64,000 nt of DNA from DTPU01 sp963827855 (GTDB taxonomy: Bacteria; Planctomycetota; Phycisphaerae; Sedimentisphaerales; Anaerobacaceae), in assembly GCA_963827855.1 (NCBI GenBank), contig CAWHBY010000002.1:3795401-3859400 (forward strand), in the 5' to 3' direction. The position numbers were made by a program, and so were the translations under genes. Shown piece after piece: positions 37,643 through 46,946 of the stretch. Position 1 is the first letter of the stretch; the number at the start of each line of letters is the position of its first letter. The notes beneath the pieces were generated by a model. That model ran no database searches, was not told where the DNA came from, and saw only the letters and a list, made by a program, of their open reading frames with translations.

Positions 37643-39020
37643 CTACAATCTGGTCGTCCCTCACGCGACTCGCTGGAAAGGACCTTCCGGTTCGAGCCGA
37701 GGCAGCCGATGGGGGCTCTCTCGCTTCCGGCGGACGGTGCGCCTGGGGATCAAGAGCCTCTGGCTGCATCGCCTGCGATCCCTCTTGACCGTCCTGGGCA
37801 TCGTCTTCGGCGTGTGCTCGGTCATCGCCATGCTCGCGATCGGTGAAGGGGCCAGCTTCGAGGCACAGGAGTTGATCAAGAACCTCGGCAGCCAGAACAT
37901 CATCCTCCAAAGCGTGAAGCCGCCGGAGGAGGAGAAGGTCTCTCAAGGAAGTCAGACGTACGTGTTGAGCTACGGCCTGACCTACGCGGACATCCAGGCA
38001 ATCCGGGCGACGATCCCTGGGGTCATCGTGGTGGTGCCGGGACGCCTCATCCAGGACTACGTCTGGAACATTAGCCGGCGGGTGGACAGCCGGATCGTGG
38101 GCACCGTTCCCTGGTACCCGGAAATGCGGAATCACCGGGTTGCACAAGGGCGGTTCTTCACCGATGCCGAGATGGAGAATCAATCGAACGTCTGCGTCCT
38201 CGGCGCAGATGTTGCCGACAAGCTCTTCCCTCTGGATGTGCCCGTGGGGGGCACGGTGCGCGTGGGCGGCGGCCTGTATGCCGGCGGCAATACCTACTTT
38301 CACGTCATCGGCGTCATGGAGCCCCAATCCCAGGGGACCAAGGATGGCGCGACGGCGGACGGCGATTTGGTGGGCGTGGGCAACTGCATTTACGTGCCCC
38401 TGGAATCGCTCAAGCGTTACTATGGTGACATTCTGATCACGGTGCGGACGGGAGGTGAGGAATATGTGAAGGTCATCTTGCACGAAGTCACCGTCAAGGT
38501 CGACCGGAGAGAGGAGGTCGTCCATGTCTCCCAGGCCATCAAGGCCCTCCTGGATCACAAGCACAACAAGAAGGCGGACTACCGGATGATCGTGCCGCTC
38601 GAACAACTCAGGCAGGCAGAAGAGACGAAGCGGATCTTCAGTGTGGTGCTGGGGTCGATCGCCGCAATCTCCCTGCTGGTGGGCGGCATCGGCATCATGA
38701 ACATCATGCTCGCGAGCGTGACCGAGCGGACGCGGGAGATCGGCATTCGCCGTGCCCTGGGCGCGAATCGCCGAGACATTGTCGTGCAATTCCTGATGGA
38801 GACCGTGATGTTGGCCGGCGCAGGCGGCATCATCGGCGTGGTGCTGGGCGTCAGCATTCCGCACTTCGTCACGGTCTTCGCGCACATGAAGACCATCGTG
38901 ACGATCTGGTCGCCTCTGCTGGCCTTTACGATCTCGGGGATCGTCGGCGTGGTCTTCGGCCTCTATCCCGCCTTGCGCGCTGCAGCCATGGACCCGGTCG
39001 AGGCCTTGCGGCACGAATAA
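37629..39020 (+). CDS. ABC transporter permease, MacB/FtsX type
   Basis: Start ATG 37629 overlaps the ATPase stop by 14 bases. The 463-residue protein has the MacB topology: one N-terminal membrane helix (LLTVLGIVFGVCSVIAMLAIG), a large periplasmic core, and three C-terminal helices beginning with LGSIAAISLLVGGIGIMNIML. The conserved ERTREIGIRRALGANRRDI coupling region is intact. With TolC and adaptor it would form a tripartite exporter of small amphiphiles, peptides or lipids. Substrate unknown. Confidence 0.9.
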   Translation: MSSSDYNLVVPHATRWKGPSGSSRGSRWGLSRFRRTVRLGIKSLWLHRLRSLLTVLGIVFGVCSVIAMLAIGEGASFEAQELIKNLGSQNIILQSVKPPEEEKVSQGSQTYVLSYGLTYADIQAIRATIPGVIVVVPGRLIQDYVWNISRRVDSRIVGTVPWYPEMRNHRVAQGRFFTDAEMENQSNVCVLGADVADKLFPLDVPVGGTVRVGGGLYAGGNTYFHVIGVMEPQSQGTKDGATADGDLVGVGNCIYVPLESLKRYYGDILITVRTGGEEYVKVILHEVTVKVDRREEVVHVSQAIKALLDHKHNKKADYRMIVPLEQLRQAEETKRIFSVVLGSIAAISLLVGGIGIMNIMLASVTERTREIGIRRALGANRRDIVVQFLMETVMLAGAGGIIGVVLGVSIPHFVTVFAHMKTIVTIWSPLLAFTISGIVGVVFGLYPALRAAAMDPVEALRHE

Positions 39021-39171
39021 GGGCCTCTGTGGCCAGGAACCCGTTTTCATACTCACGATGTACGGGAGGGACTCTGCATTCGCCCTGGGACACATTCGGC
39101 CGGGCCTTCCCATCTGCGTCTGGTGCGTGCTATAATGCACCGTCATGACCTGTGGCCTGAAGGAACGTCAC

Positions 39172-40863
39172 ATGAGAAGATCCACTGCAGCAGGCCTGGC
39201 GATCTTGGGAGCGTGTCTCGCCGGAGGTTGCCAGGGTCCTCAAGAACGGCAGTTGAACGGCTTCATCGCAAGGCACGTGTCCGTGATGGACCCGTTGAAC
39301 CGCCAGGCCAATCTGGCCTTCTGGGCCGCCACCACCCAGGGCAGACCCGAGGACTACAATGACCTCGAGCGGCTGCAGCTCGCGATCCGCAGGCTCACCA
39401 GCGATCCCAACGACTTCGCCTTTCTGAAGGCCCTCCGCCAGAGCAGCACCGTCCGAGAGCCGCGGCTCCGCCGCCAGCTCGACAAGCTCTACTACGCCTA
39501 CCTCCAGAACCAGATGCCTGCAGACCTGCTCACCCAGATCACGGAGCTGGATACGCGGATCCAGCAGGCCTACAACAACTACCGGGGCTCCATGGCCGGC
39601 CAGCAGGTCACGATGAGCGACATCTACACGCTCCTGACTGCCGAGAAGGACTGCTCCAAGCGCGAGCAGGCCTGGCGGGCCAGCAAGCAGGTGGGCGATG
39701 CCATTGCCCCAGACCTGATCCGGCTGGTCAAGCTCCGCAACCAGGCCGCCCTGCAGTTGGGATTCGACAACTTCTACACCTTGACCATCGCCGCCGGCGA
39801 ACAGGACGTCGCAGAGCTGGACCGCCTTTTCGATCAGCTCGACTCTTTGACGCAGGCGCCCTTTGGCCGCATGAAGGCGGAGCTGGACACGATCCTGGCC
39901 AAGGGCTACGGCATCAGCGTCCCGGATCTGCGGCCCTGGCACTATCACGATCCCTTCTTCCAGAGGACGCCCCTGGTCTATGAGCTGGACCTGGACGCCT
40001 ACTACAAAGGCCGCGACGTCAAGGAGCTGGCCCGGCGGTACTACGCGGGCGTGGGCCTGCCCATCGACGATATCCTGGCCCGGAGCGACCTCTATGATCG
40101 GCCCGGCAAGGACCCCCACGCCTATGGCCAGGACATCGATCGCCACGGTGACGTCCGGGTCCTGGCCAACCTCCAGGACACGGAACGATGGATGGAGACG
40201 ATCCTGCACGAGGTGGGACACGCCCTATACAGCAAGTACCATGATTCCTGTGAGCCGTGGCTGCTCCGCGAGCCTGCCCACAGCTTCACCACAGAGGCTG
40301 CGGCCATGTTCTTCGGCAGGCTCAGCCGCAATGCCGACTGGATGCAGGTGATGCTCGGGCTTTCGGATGACCAGCGGCAGCAGATCGCCGCAGTCAGCAC
40401 CCGGTATCTTCAATTCCAGCAGGTCCTGTTCATCCGCTGGGCCCTGGTCATGGTCCGTTTCGAGAGACAGCTCTACGCCAATCCGGATCAGGACCTCAAC
40501 ACCCTCTGGTGGGACCTGGTCGAGCGGTATCAGCTCGTCCGCCGGCCACCCGGACCCGTGGACGCGGGCTGGGCCTCGAAGCTCCACTTCGTCAAGGCCC
40601 CGTGCTACTACCACAACTACGTCCTTGGCGAGCTGCTGGCCTCTCAGTTTGAGCACAGGATCACCCAGGACCTCTTGAAGATCGGTGCCGGCCAGCGGGT
40701 CAGCCTGGCGGACGACTCGCGGATCGGGCGTTTCTTCATCGACCAGGTATTCGGCCCGGGCGCCCTGTATCCCTGGCAGGAGATGATCCGGCGAGCGACC
40801 GGTGAGCCGCTGACGCCGAAGTACTTCGTGGAGCAATTCATCCAGGAACAACCCAGTCACTGA
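39172..40863 (+). CDS. Peptidase family M2 (ACE-like) lipoprotein
   Basis: A 563-residue zinc metallopeptidase related to angiotensin-converting enzyme. The zinc site is HEVGH in WMETILHEVGHALY, with the downstream Glu in HSFTTEAAAMFFG, both in M2 spacing. The N-terminus is a lipoprotein signal (AAGLAILGACLAGGC). ATG 39172 is chosen because AAGGA lies seven bases upstream; GTG/ATG at 39145 would add nine residues before the signal. It probably removes dipeptides from peptides outside the inner membrane, and the next gene is another peptidase. Confidence 0.85.
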   Translation: MRRSTAAGLAILGACLAGGCQGPQERQLNGFIARHVSVMDPLNRQANLAFWAATTQGRPEDYNDLERLQLAIRRLTSDPNDFAFLKALRQSSTVREPRLRRQLDKLYYAYLQNQMPADLLTQITELDTRIQQAYNNYRGSMAGQQVTMSDIYTLLTAEKDCSKREQAWRASKQVGDAIAPDLIRLVKLRNQAALQLGFDNFYTLTIAAGEQDVAELDRLFDQLDSLTQAPFGRMKAELDTILAKGYGISVPDLRPWHYHDPFFQRTPLVYELDLDAYYKGRDVKELARRYYAGVGLPIDDILARSDLYDRPGKDPHAYGQDIDRHGDVRVLANLQDTERWMETILHEVGHALYSKYHDSCEPWLLREPAHSFTTEAAAMFFGRLSRNADWMQVMLGLSDDQRQQIAAVSTRYLQFQQVLFIRWALVMVRFERQLYANPDQDLNTLWWDLVERYQLVRRPPGPVDAGWASKLHFVKAPCYYHNYVLGELLASQFEHRITQDLLKIGAGQRVSLADDSRIGRFFIDQVFGPGALYPWQEMIRRATGEPLTPKYFVEQFIQEQPSH

Positions 40864-40871
40864 GGACCTGT

Positions 40872-42278
40872 ATGTTCAGCATGGAAACCTACGTCCGCCG
40901 CAGGGAGGTGCTCGCCAGGGAGGTGGGCTCCGGCGTCATCTGGCTGCTGGGTAACACCGAATCGCCGATGAACTACGGCAACAACACCTATCCCTTCAGG
41001 CAAGACAGCACGTTTCTCTATTACATCGGCCTCGACGCGCCCGACCTCGCTGCCGTCCTGGACGTGGAGCAGGGGACCTGCTGGGTCTTTGGGGACGATC
41101 CCACGGTAGAGCAGATGGTCTGGACAGGCCCTCGGCCGACCCTGGCGGAGCAGGCCGGCCAGGTGGGCATCAGCAAGACTGCGGGGTCGGGTCGGCTCAC
41201 GGCCATGCTCGAAAAGGCCCTCGCAGAGGGCAGACGGCTCCACGTCCTGCCTCCCTACAGGGCAGAGCACTCCATCCACATACAGCAGGTCCTGGGTATT
41301 GGTCCTGTCGCGATCAAGCCGCTCGTCTCAGAGCCCCTGATCAGGGCCGTGGTGGCCCAGCGATCGATCAAGGAGGACCAGGAGGTCAGCCAAATCGAGT
41401 CCGCGATCGAGACCTCGTACCAGGTGCACTGCCTGGCCATGCGGCTGTCGCGGGCCGGCAAGGTCGAGAAAGAGGTGGTGGGCCAGGTCGAGGCCATCCC
41501 CATCAGCCAGGGCGTGCTGCCTGCCTTCTCCACCATCTTCTCCGTGCGAGGCGAGATCCTGCACAACCCCTTCCATGAGAACCTCATGAAGGCAGGGGAC
41601 TTGGTGGTCCACGACTCGGGCGTGGAGTCCCCTCTGCACTATGCCAGTGACATCACCCGCACCATCCCGGTCAGCGACCATTTCTCCTCGCGACAGAAGG
41701 ACCTCTACAGGATCGTGCTCTCCGCCCAGCAGCAGGCGATCGCCGCGATCAGGCCGGGTGTGGAGTTCAGGACCATCCACAGGGTCGCCTGCAAGGTCCT
41801 GGCCTCGGGCCTCAAGGACCACGGCCTGATCAAAGGAGACGTCGACGGGGCGGTAGAGGCAGGGTGCCACACCTTGTTCTTCCAGTGCGGACTGGGTCAC
41901 ATGCTGGGCCTGGATGTACACGACATGGAAGGCCTGGGCGAGGACTTCGTCGGCTACACCCGCACCATCAACCGCAATCCGGCCTTTGGCTGGCGGAGCC
42001 TCCGCCTGGCCAGGGCCCTGGAGCCCGGTTTCGTGCTCACCGTCGAGCCCGGCCTCTATTTCATCGACGCCCTCATCGATCAATGGAAGTCCCAGGGCCG
42101 GTGCAAGGACTTCGTCGACTACACCGAGATCGAGAAGTTCCGTGGCTTCGGTGGCATCCGCATCGAGGACGACGTCCTCGTGACCGAGACCGGCTGCCGC
42201 ATCCTCGGCAGACCCATCCCCAAGACCATCGAAGAGGTCGAGGCCGCATGCCAGGCGGCAGGGTACTGTCTCAAGTAG
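40872..42278 (+). CDS. Xaa-Pro aminopeptidase (M24B)
   Basis: The 468-residue protein has the aminopeptidase P N-terminal domain (YVRRREVLAREV ... GNTESPMNYGNNTYPFRQD) followed by the M24 pita-bread domain. Metal ligands are visible in VVHDSGVE, ASDITRTIPV, GLGHMLGLDVHD, LTVEPGLYF and GGIRIEDDVLV. It cleaves N-terminal residues before proline. It lies nine bases after the M2 peptidase gene, so the two peptidases are likely co-expressed in peptide use. No signal peptide is seen, so it acts in the cytoplasm. Confidence 0.92.
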   Translation: MFSMETYVRRREVLAREVGSGVIWLLGNTESPMNYGNNTYPFRQDSTFLYYIGLDAPDLAAVLDVEQGTCWVFGDDPTVEQMVWTGPRPTLAEQAGQVGISKTAGSGRLTAMLEKALAEGRRLHVLPPYRAEHSIHIQQVLGIGPVAIKPLVSEPLIRAVVAQRSIKEDQEVSQIESAIETSYQVHCLAMRLSRAGKVEKEVVGQVEAIPISQGVLPAFSTIFSVRGEILHNPFHENLMKAGDLVVHDSGVESPLHYASDITRTIPVSDHFSSRQKDLYRIVLSAQQQAIAAIRPGVEFRTIHRVACKVLASGLKDHGLIKGDVDGAVEAGCHTLFFQCGLGHMLGLDVHDMEGLGEDFVGYTRTINRNPAFGWRSLRLARALEPGFVLTVEPGLYFIDALIDQWKSQGRCKDFVDYTEIEKFRGFGGIRIEDDVLVTETGCRILGRPIPKTIEEVEAACQAAGYCLK

Positions 42279-42299
42279 TCTGACACAGAGGGCCTGGCT

Positions 42300-42404
42300 C
42301 CGGATCTGCAGGTGAAGAGGGTGAAGGTGGCACAGAAACCCGTCCAGGCCCTATCCCCACAACAGGTGAAGGATCTGATCACAGAGGCCTCGGACTACCC
42401 GACA
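42300..42404 (+). pseudogene. Tyrosine recombinase (integrase) fragment
   Basis: Thirty-five codons read PDLQVKRVKVAQKPVQAL and SPQQVKDLITEASDYPT. They align without gaps with the core of the integrase at 50345-51040, 29 of 35 residues being the same. Most nucleotide differences are at third positions, so this is a remnant of a related but separately evolved integrase, not a fresh duplicate. It has no start and runs into the 3' end of kinase gene 1. Confidence 0.75.
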
Positions 42405-42426
42405 TTCAATCCGTGGCAAGATGCTT

Positions 42427-45400
42427 TCATCGCTGAGATTGAAGTGCTTCAGCCAGCACTTGCCGGTATTCGGGATTCTCAGGTTCTTTCGCGACGGCCT
42501 TGCGGGCCAAGAGTACAGCCATGGGTAAGAGTCGGTCTCGCTGTTCGGGTGGGCTGTTCAGTAGCCGCTTCGCACGGCTTGCACACGCCGGTGCGTTGTA
42601 CACAGTCAGGACACGGTCAAATTGCTCGAGGTACTCTGTCGCGTTCCCATCGGCTGTCCAGAGGGCGCAGTCCGCACGCTGGTCGTAGGCATAGACCAGA
42701 GTAGGATCAGCTTGGATCTGTCGACTGAGTTTCTCGATGAGCCAGCGAGAGTGTTCCTGGACTGTCTGTACGGAATCGAAGGACTCTGCCGTGGCGCGAG
42801 TCGGTGTCAAGTCCGCCAGCCAGATTTCGACGAAGGGCGGCCCCAGCGAGGTGGCGAGCTGCCGTCGATCCGGTGACCAGCACGCCGTTGCCACTTGCCC
42901 GGGCAGGAGCTTTGATGCAGTCCGGGTCCTCATGTCATAGATCCACAGACCCATTTCGCTGGCGATGAAGCTGCCGATGCTCAGTTCGTTGCCGTCGGGC
43001 GACCATTGGGCCAGCAGAGTGTCCCGACATACCGGCGGCACAATCCAGGTCGCTACGACATCCTGAGTCGACAGGTCGATGATCCGCAATTCCCGCAGTC
43101 TGCTGTCGGCGACGTACCGCTCGTCCGGGGAAACCCTCGGACGTGAGCTGCCGCAGCGAGTCAGGGCCGGCATCGGTCGGCTACTGCGATCCTCCACGGA
43201 GATCGAGTAGAGAGTACTATCTGCCGTGTCGCAGTAGTACAGGCGCCGGGATCGTCCGCCCCAGTGCGGATTTGCCCCCGCGCCGATCCGGCGTATCTCC
43301 CGGCTGACCATATCCATCACCCATACTTCCTCGGCGTGCCGGGGTGTCTCCCCGTCCATGATCCAGTCCAGGCAGTTGAGATGACCAAGACGCTTGGGTG
43401 GCAAGAGCCAGCGATCCTTGACAAAAGCCATGTATCGGCCGTCGGGTGACCACGCGGGGGCTCTGCCCGGTGAAACAAGCAAATGGGTGTGTCCAGTCGC
43501 CAAGTCCTGCACGGCCACGACGCTGCCGGTGTGCAGCCCCTGGCTATAGGCCAGCTTGGTCCCATCGGGTGACCAGGAGGGGTCGAACCCTGTGGATATG
43601 ATGCATTTGGCTTTTCGGCTCCACCCTCTGTAGCTGGCGTCCGCCTCGTGAGCTAAGGCATAAGGAGCGGTGTGGGGTGGCAGATCGGGACCATGCCAGG
43701 GCCGGCCGTTCCTGAGGGCCTCAAAGACATGTCGGCATGAGAACAAATGAAAATAGAGGCTCATGTTGTTAGGCAAGTTGTCGGGATCATAGCCCCTCGT
43801 TGCGACGGGGCTGGCGGCAAAACGAGCAAAGTGCTCTGCCGCCCGATCGTATTGTCCCATGAGCGTATAGACTGGGAATGGTTTGTAGAAGTAAGAGGGC
43901 TCATCCGGCCGCAATTGGGCACACTTCTGTGCATCCTGCAGGGCCAGTTCATACCGCCCCATCCTCATGTATGTCTCGCGGCGTTCGTCGTACAGGTCCG
44001 GGTCGACCGGACTCAATTCTATGGCAGCCTTGTGATTCTGTAGAGCTTCCTCAGGTTGTCCCATCCCACGAAGGGCGACTGCCTTGAGGTCGTAACCTTG
44101 CGGATTGTTGGGTTGGATCGTGATCATGCACGCCGCATCCGTGGCCATTTCATAGTAGTCGTGCTGGGCTTGGTAGATGTACGCTCGCTCTCGCAACGAA
44201 TCATAATGCTGCCGGTCCAGCTCCAGTGCCTTGCTCAGCAGTCCGAGTGCTTTCTGAGTATCCTGTGTGGCCCGAGCACGCAGGAAGTAGTATATGGCGG
44301 TGCTTCCGATGAGCTGTTCTGCCTGCTCGCGATGGTCCCTCCAAAGCTGGTGATAGTCATCCGTCTGGCCCGGCGCACAGGGGTCACCCTCGTAGTAGAT
44401 ATTGGCGAGCATGGCATGGGCCTGCCCGGCAGTTTCATCACGCCCAAAGGGTTCCCCCACGAGAGCCTCAAGCTCCGAAATGGCAGCGGCGAAGTCCCTC
44501 TGTTCGAGACAGACTTGAGCGTGAGTCAATTTGGCCTGACGACCGACGTACGCGCTGTCGAGCAGCGGTTGGATCTTCGTCAATGCCTGCTCGTATTTCC
44601 TGCTCCCCATGAGCATCCGAGCATCAGCAAGAGAACGCTGATGCTCCAGGGACTCAACATAAGTATGGGCTCTTGAGGCTCGGACATACATGAAGGTCGC
44701 CAGGAAGCCACCAGCGATCACCAGGATCAGCATCATCATGGCTGCCAGTGCCTGCCGGTGCCGACGGGTGAATTTCCTGGCACGGTAGAGGAAGGCAGGG
44801 GGGGCCGCAGTGACGGGCTGATGGTTCAGATAGTCGCGGATGTCGGTGGCCATGGCATCCACGCTGGCATACCGACGAGTGCGATCCTTCTCCATAGCTT
44901 TGAGCGTGATCCAGTCAAGGTCCCCGCGGAGCTTACGCTGCAGGGCCCGAAGGTCAGTCTGTCGTCGGCGAGCGGACTCGGCGGATTCCTCTGCTGTCGT
45001 TGTGCCAAGCCGTGTGCTGGGTGTCTTGGGGTCCTCCTCGCAGATAATCCTGCGGATGTGATCAAGTCCTCCCTCGCGGAACGTCTTGGGATCGAACGGC
45101 AACACACCAGAAAGCAGCTCGTAGAGCACAATACCAAGAGAGTAGATGTCTGTACGCGTGTCGATATCCTGATTGCCCACGTTCGCCTGTTCGGGACTCA
45201 TATACTCGGGGGTGCCAACCATCTGGCCCTGCTCGGTGTACAGTGTCCGTTCTGTGAGTGGTTGGCTGATCGCGCGGGCTACGCCAAAGTCGATCACCTT
45301 TGGAATCGTCTCTTCATCCTGGATCACGACGAGGATGTTCGAGGGCTTCAGGTCGCGGTGGATAATCCCCTTCTGGTGGGCATGCTGAATAGCCTCGCAG

Positions 45401-45870
45401 ACGTGCAGGAATAGGTGCAGTCGTTCCTCAATGGTTAGCCTGTACTTATCACAATGCTCAGTGATGGGAATCCCCTTGACGTACTCCATCACAAAGTACG
45501 GCCGACCGCTTGGGGCAAGTCCCGCATCGTAGACGCGAGCTACATGTGGATGCTCCATCAGAGCCAGTGCCTGCTGCTCGGCCTCGAAGCGGGCGATGAC
45601 CCGCTTGGAATCCATGCCGGGCTTGATAATCTTCAGGGCCACTTCTCGCTTGACCGGCTCAGTCTGCTCGGCAAGGTAGACGATCCCCATGCCGCCTTCG
45701 CCCAGGACGCGAAGCAGCCTGTATCGCCCAATCCGACCGCCCGGACGCTCGATCAGTCCATCCGATGGCACCGTTTGCCCTTGCCCGGCGCCAGTGTCAC
45801 CCACGCCAAGTGCAAGCAGGTGATCGAGCTGCCTCGGCTTGACACCAAATGTCCATTCCTGGTCCGACAT
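42427..45870 (-). CDS. Membrane Ser/Thr protein kinase with TPR and WD40-like sensor half (module 1)
   Basis: A 1147-residue Hanks-type kinase. Glycine loop LGEGGMGIVYLAE at about 56-68, catalytic Lys80 in VALKIIKPG, HRDLKPSN at 171-178, DFG at 194-196, GTPEYMSPEQA in the activation segment. One membrane helix follows (about 375-397), then an outside half of TPR repeats (about 410-700) and WD40/PD40-like strands (FDPSWSPDGTKLAYS, RAPAWSPDGRYMAFV) to about 1060, then another TPR-like end. It lies directly after the ECF-like sigma gene, whose long frame overlaps its start. Planctomycete ECF factors linked to such kinases are known; phosphorylation of the sigma factor is the likely mode. Confidence 0.88.
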   Translation of the reverse strand: MSDQEWTFGVKPRQLDHLLALGVGDTGAGQGQTVPSDGLIERPGGRIGRYRLLRVLGEGGMGIVYLAEQTEPVKREVALKIIKPGMDSKRVIARFEAEQQALALMEHPHVARVYDAGLAPSGRPYFVMEYVKGIPITEHCDKYRLTIEERLHLFLHVCEAIQHAHQKGIIHRDLKPSNILVVIQDEETIPKVIDFGVARAISQPLTERTLYTEQGQMVGTPEYMSPEQANVGNQDIDTRTDIYSLGIVLYELLSGVLPFDPKTFREGGLDHIRRIICEEDPKTPSTRLGTTTAEESAESARRRQTDLRALQRKLRGDLDWITLKAMEKDRTRRYASVDAMATDIRDYLNHQPVTAAPPAFLYRARKFTRRHRQALAAMMMLILVIAGGFLATFMYVRASRAHTYVESLEHQRSLADARMLMGSRKYEQALTKIQPLLDSAYVGRQAKLTHAQVCLEQRDFAAAISELEALVGEPFGRDETAGQAHAMLANIYYEGDPCAPGQTDDYHQLWRDHREQAEQLIGSTAIYYFLRARATQDTQKALGLLSKALELDRQHYDSLRERAYIYQAQHDYYEMATDAACMITIQPNNPQGYDLKAVALRGMGQPEEALQNHKAAIELSPVDPDLYDERRETYMRMGRYELALQDAQKCAQLRPDEPSYFYKPFPVYTLMGQYDRAAEHFARFAASPVATRGYDPDNLPNNMSLYFHLFSCRHVFEALRNGRPWHGPDLPPHTAPYALAHEADASYRGWSRKAKCIISTGFDPSWSPDGTKLAYSQGLHTGSVVAVQDLATGHTHLLVSPGRAPAWSPDGRYMAFVKDRWLLPPKRLGHLNCLDWIMDGETPRHAEEVWVMDMVSREIRRIGAGANPHWGGRSRRLYYCDTADSTLYSISVEDRSSRPMPALTRCGSSRPRVSPDERYVADSRLRELRIIDLSTQDVVATWIVPPVCRDTLLAQWSPDGNELSIGSFIASEMGLWIYDMRTRTASKLLPGQVATACWSPDRRQLATSLGPPFVEIWLADLTPTRATAESFDSVQTVQEHSRWLIEKLSRQIQADPTLVYAYDQRADCALWTADGNATEYLEQFDRVLTVYNAPACASRAKRLLNSPPEQRDRLLPMAVLLARKAVAKEPENPEYRQVLAEALQSQR

Positions 45871-46694
45871 TCCAACCGACTCCCGTTTTGCCAGTAGTGG
45901 CTTCTCTCAGGTATCCGCAGACCTACAGGCCATCTTGCGCCGATCGCCCAGGTTCTGAGCATATCCTGCAACTCCTCGTCCGCATCCTCGTCGCAAAGCA
46001 CGGTGGCGCGTAGCTGTTTCCTGAGGATACTCTGAAATCGCCGCTTGACAGTGACCATCATGTTGGACGCGGTCGACTCTGAGGCGATACCGTGCTGCCG
46101 GCACACGTCCATTATGGCTGGAGGCTCCCTCTCATCGAGGATCGGCCCCAGGACGCGGTCATGAAACACGCACCAGTGCGTTTCGAGGCCGTCAGCGATG
46201 CACCCTTCTCTCACCTCAGTGAGAACTCGGTCGAGAACTGCGGATTTCCAGGCATAGATGAAGCAGTCTTCGGGTGTCAGTTCGGAAATGATCTGCGGCA
46301 GGGCTGGCGGATCATGGATGTCCAGGGAAACGAGCCTGTCCTTCGGTATGGCCCTGCCGGTGGATCGCCTGCGCGCTTGATCGATCAGATACTGCTTAAT
46401 GCTGTGCAGAAGGAAAGTGCGGAACCGGCCCTTGGACGGATCAGCTCGCTGGACGAGTTGGCGATTGAGCACGACTTCATGAAAGAACCCCTGGGTCAGG
46501 TCCTTCGCCTCTTCATTGGCGTGACCTTTGCGGCGGATGTAGCAGTAGACCGGCTTCCAGTATCGCTGCAGCAGCAGGCCGATCAGGGCACGGTCAGGGT
46601 CCTGCTTTTTCTGAACGCCCTCGATCAAAGACCAGTGCGTTGTCAGAAACGATTCGGCCGTCCCGCCCATATCCGTCTGGTCATGAAGCCCCAT
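45753..46694 (-). CDS. ECF-like RNA polymerase sigma factor (module 1)
   Basis: Start ATG 46694 follows a GGAGTGGGAG stretch; the longer frame to 46811 has no good ribosome site. The protein shares with the two other sigma copies TDMGGxxESFLTTHWSLIEG, LIGLLLQRYWKPVYCYIRRKG and KDLTQGFFHEVVLN (region 2), and a region 4 helix-turn-helix with CRQHGIASESTASNMMVTVK. It belongs to the planctomycete ECF groups associated with Ser/Thr kinases. The last 50 or so residues are unlike the other copies and run 118 bases into the kinase gene; in the next frame a stop occurs at 45907, near the expected end. A small indel near the 3' end is therefore possible. Confidence 0.85.
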   Translation of the reverse strand: MGLHDQTDMGGTAESFLTTHWSLIEGVQKKQDPDRALIGLLLQRYWKPVYCYIRRKGHANEEAKDLTQGFFHEVVLNRQLVQRADPSKGRFRTFLLHSIKQYLIDQARRRSTGRAIPKDRLVSLDIHDPPALPQIISELTPEDCFIYAWKSAVLDRVLTEVREGCIADGLETHWCVFHDRVLGPILDEREPPAIMDVCRQHGIASESTASNMMVTVKRRFQSILRKQLRATVLCDEDADEELQDMLRTWAIGARWPVGLRIPERSHYWQNGSRLECRTRNGHLVSSRGSSITCLHLAWVTLAPGKGKRCHRMD

Positions 46695-46946
46695 AGACTC
46701 CCACTCCAGGCAACGCAGTACTTCGGCCCTGTCCGGCTGCATGATTCTACCACATACCCAGCCTTCAGGTAAGCCGCAGAAATTCGTTTCATGCCGAGTT
46801 AGCCGGCGCAAGGCTTACCGGTTTCCTGCGGATTCATCTATGGAAACAGGGCTCGCCCGTAGAGGTAGCCCCCGGTCGTCTGACACGGGAACTGCGGCAC
46901 ACGCACTCCTTGCTCCAATCTGATCTGTACACAGGGAGGCCAGAAG
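46695..46946. promoter_or_regulatory. Divergent control region of module 1
   Basis: This 252-base region separates the sigma gene from the SGNH/LamG gene. It contains an inverted repeat, GGTAAGCC at 46768-46775 with GGCTTACC at 46812-46819, flanked by partly inverted CCGCAGAAA and TTTCCTGCGG words. GGGAGG precedes the ATG at 46947. An ECF promoter is expected here but was not identified by eye. Confidence 0.4.

Noticed and set aside
37599..39146. Long minus-strand frame of 515 codons opposite the permease
   Set aside because: It is an antisense shadow of a high-GC gene with clear family motifs on the plus strand; its translation is rich in His, Asp and Arg with no motif.
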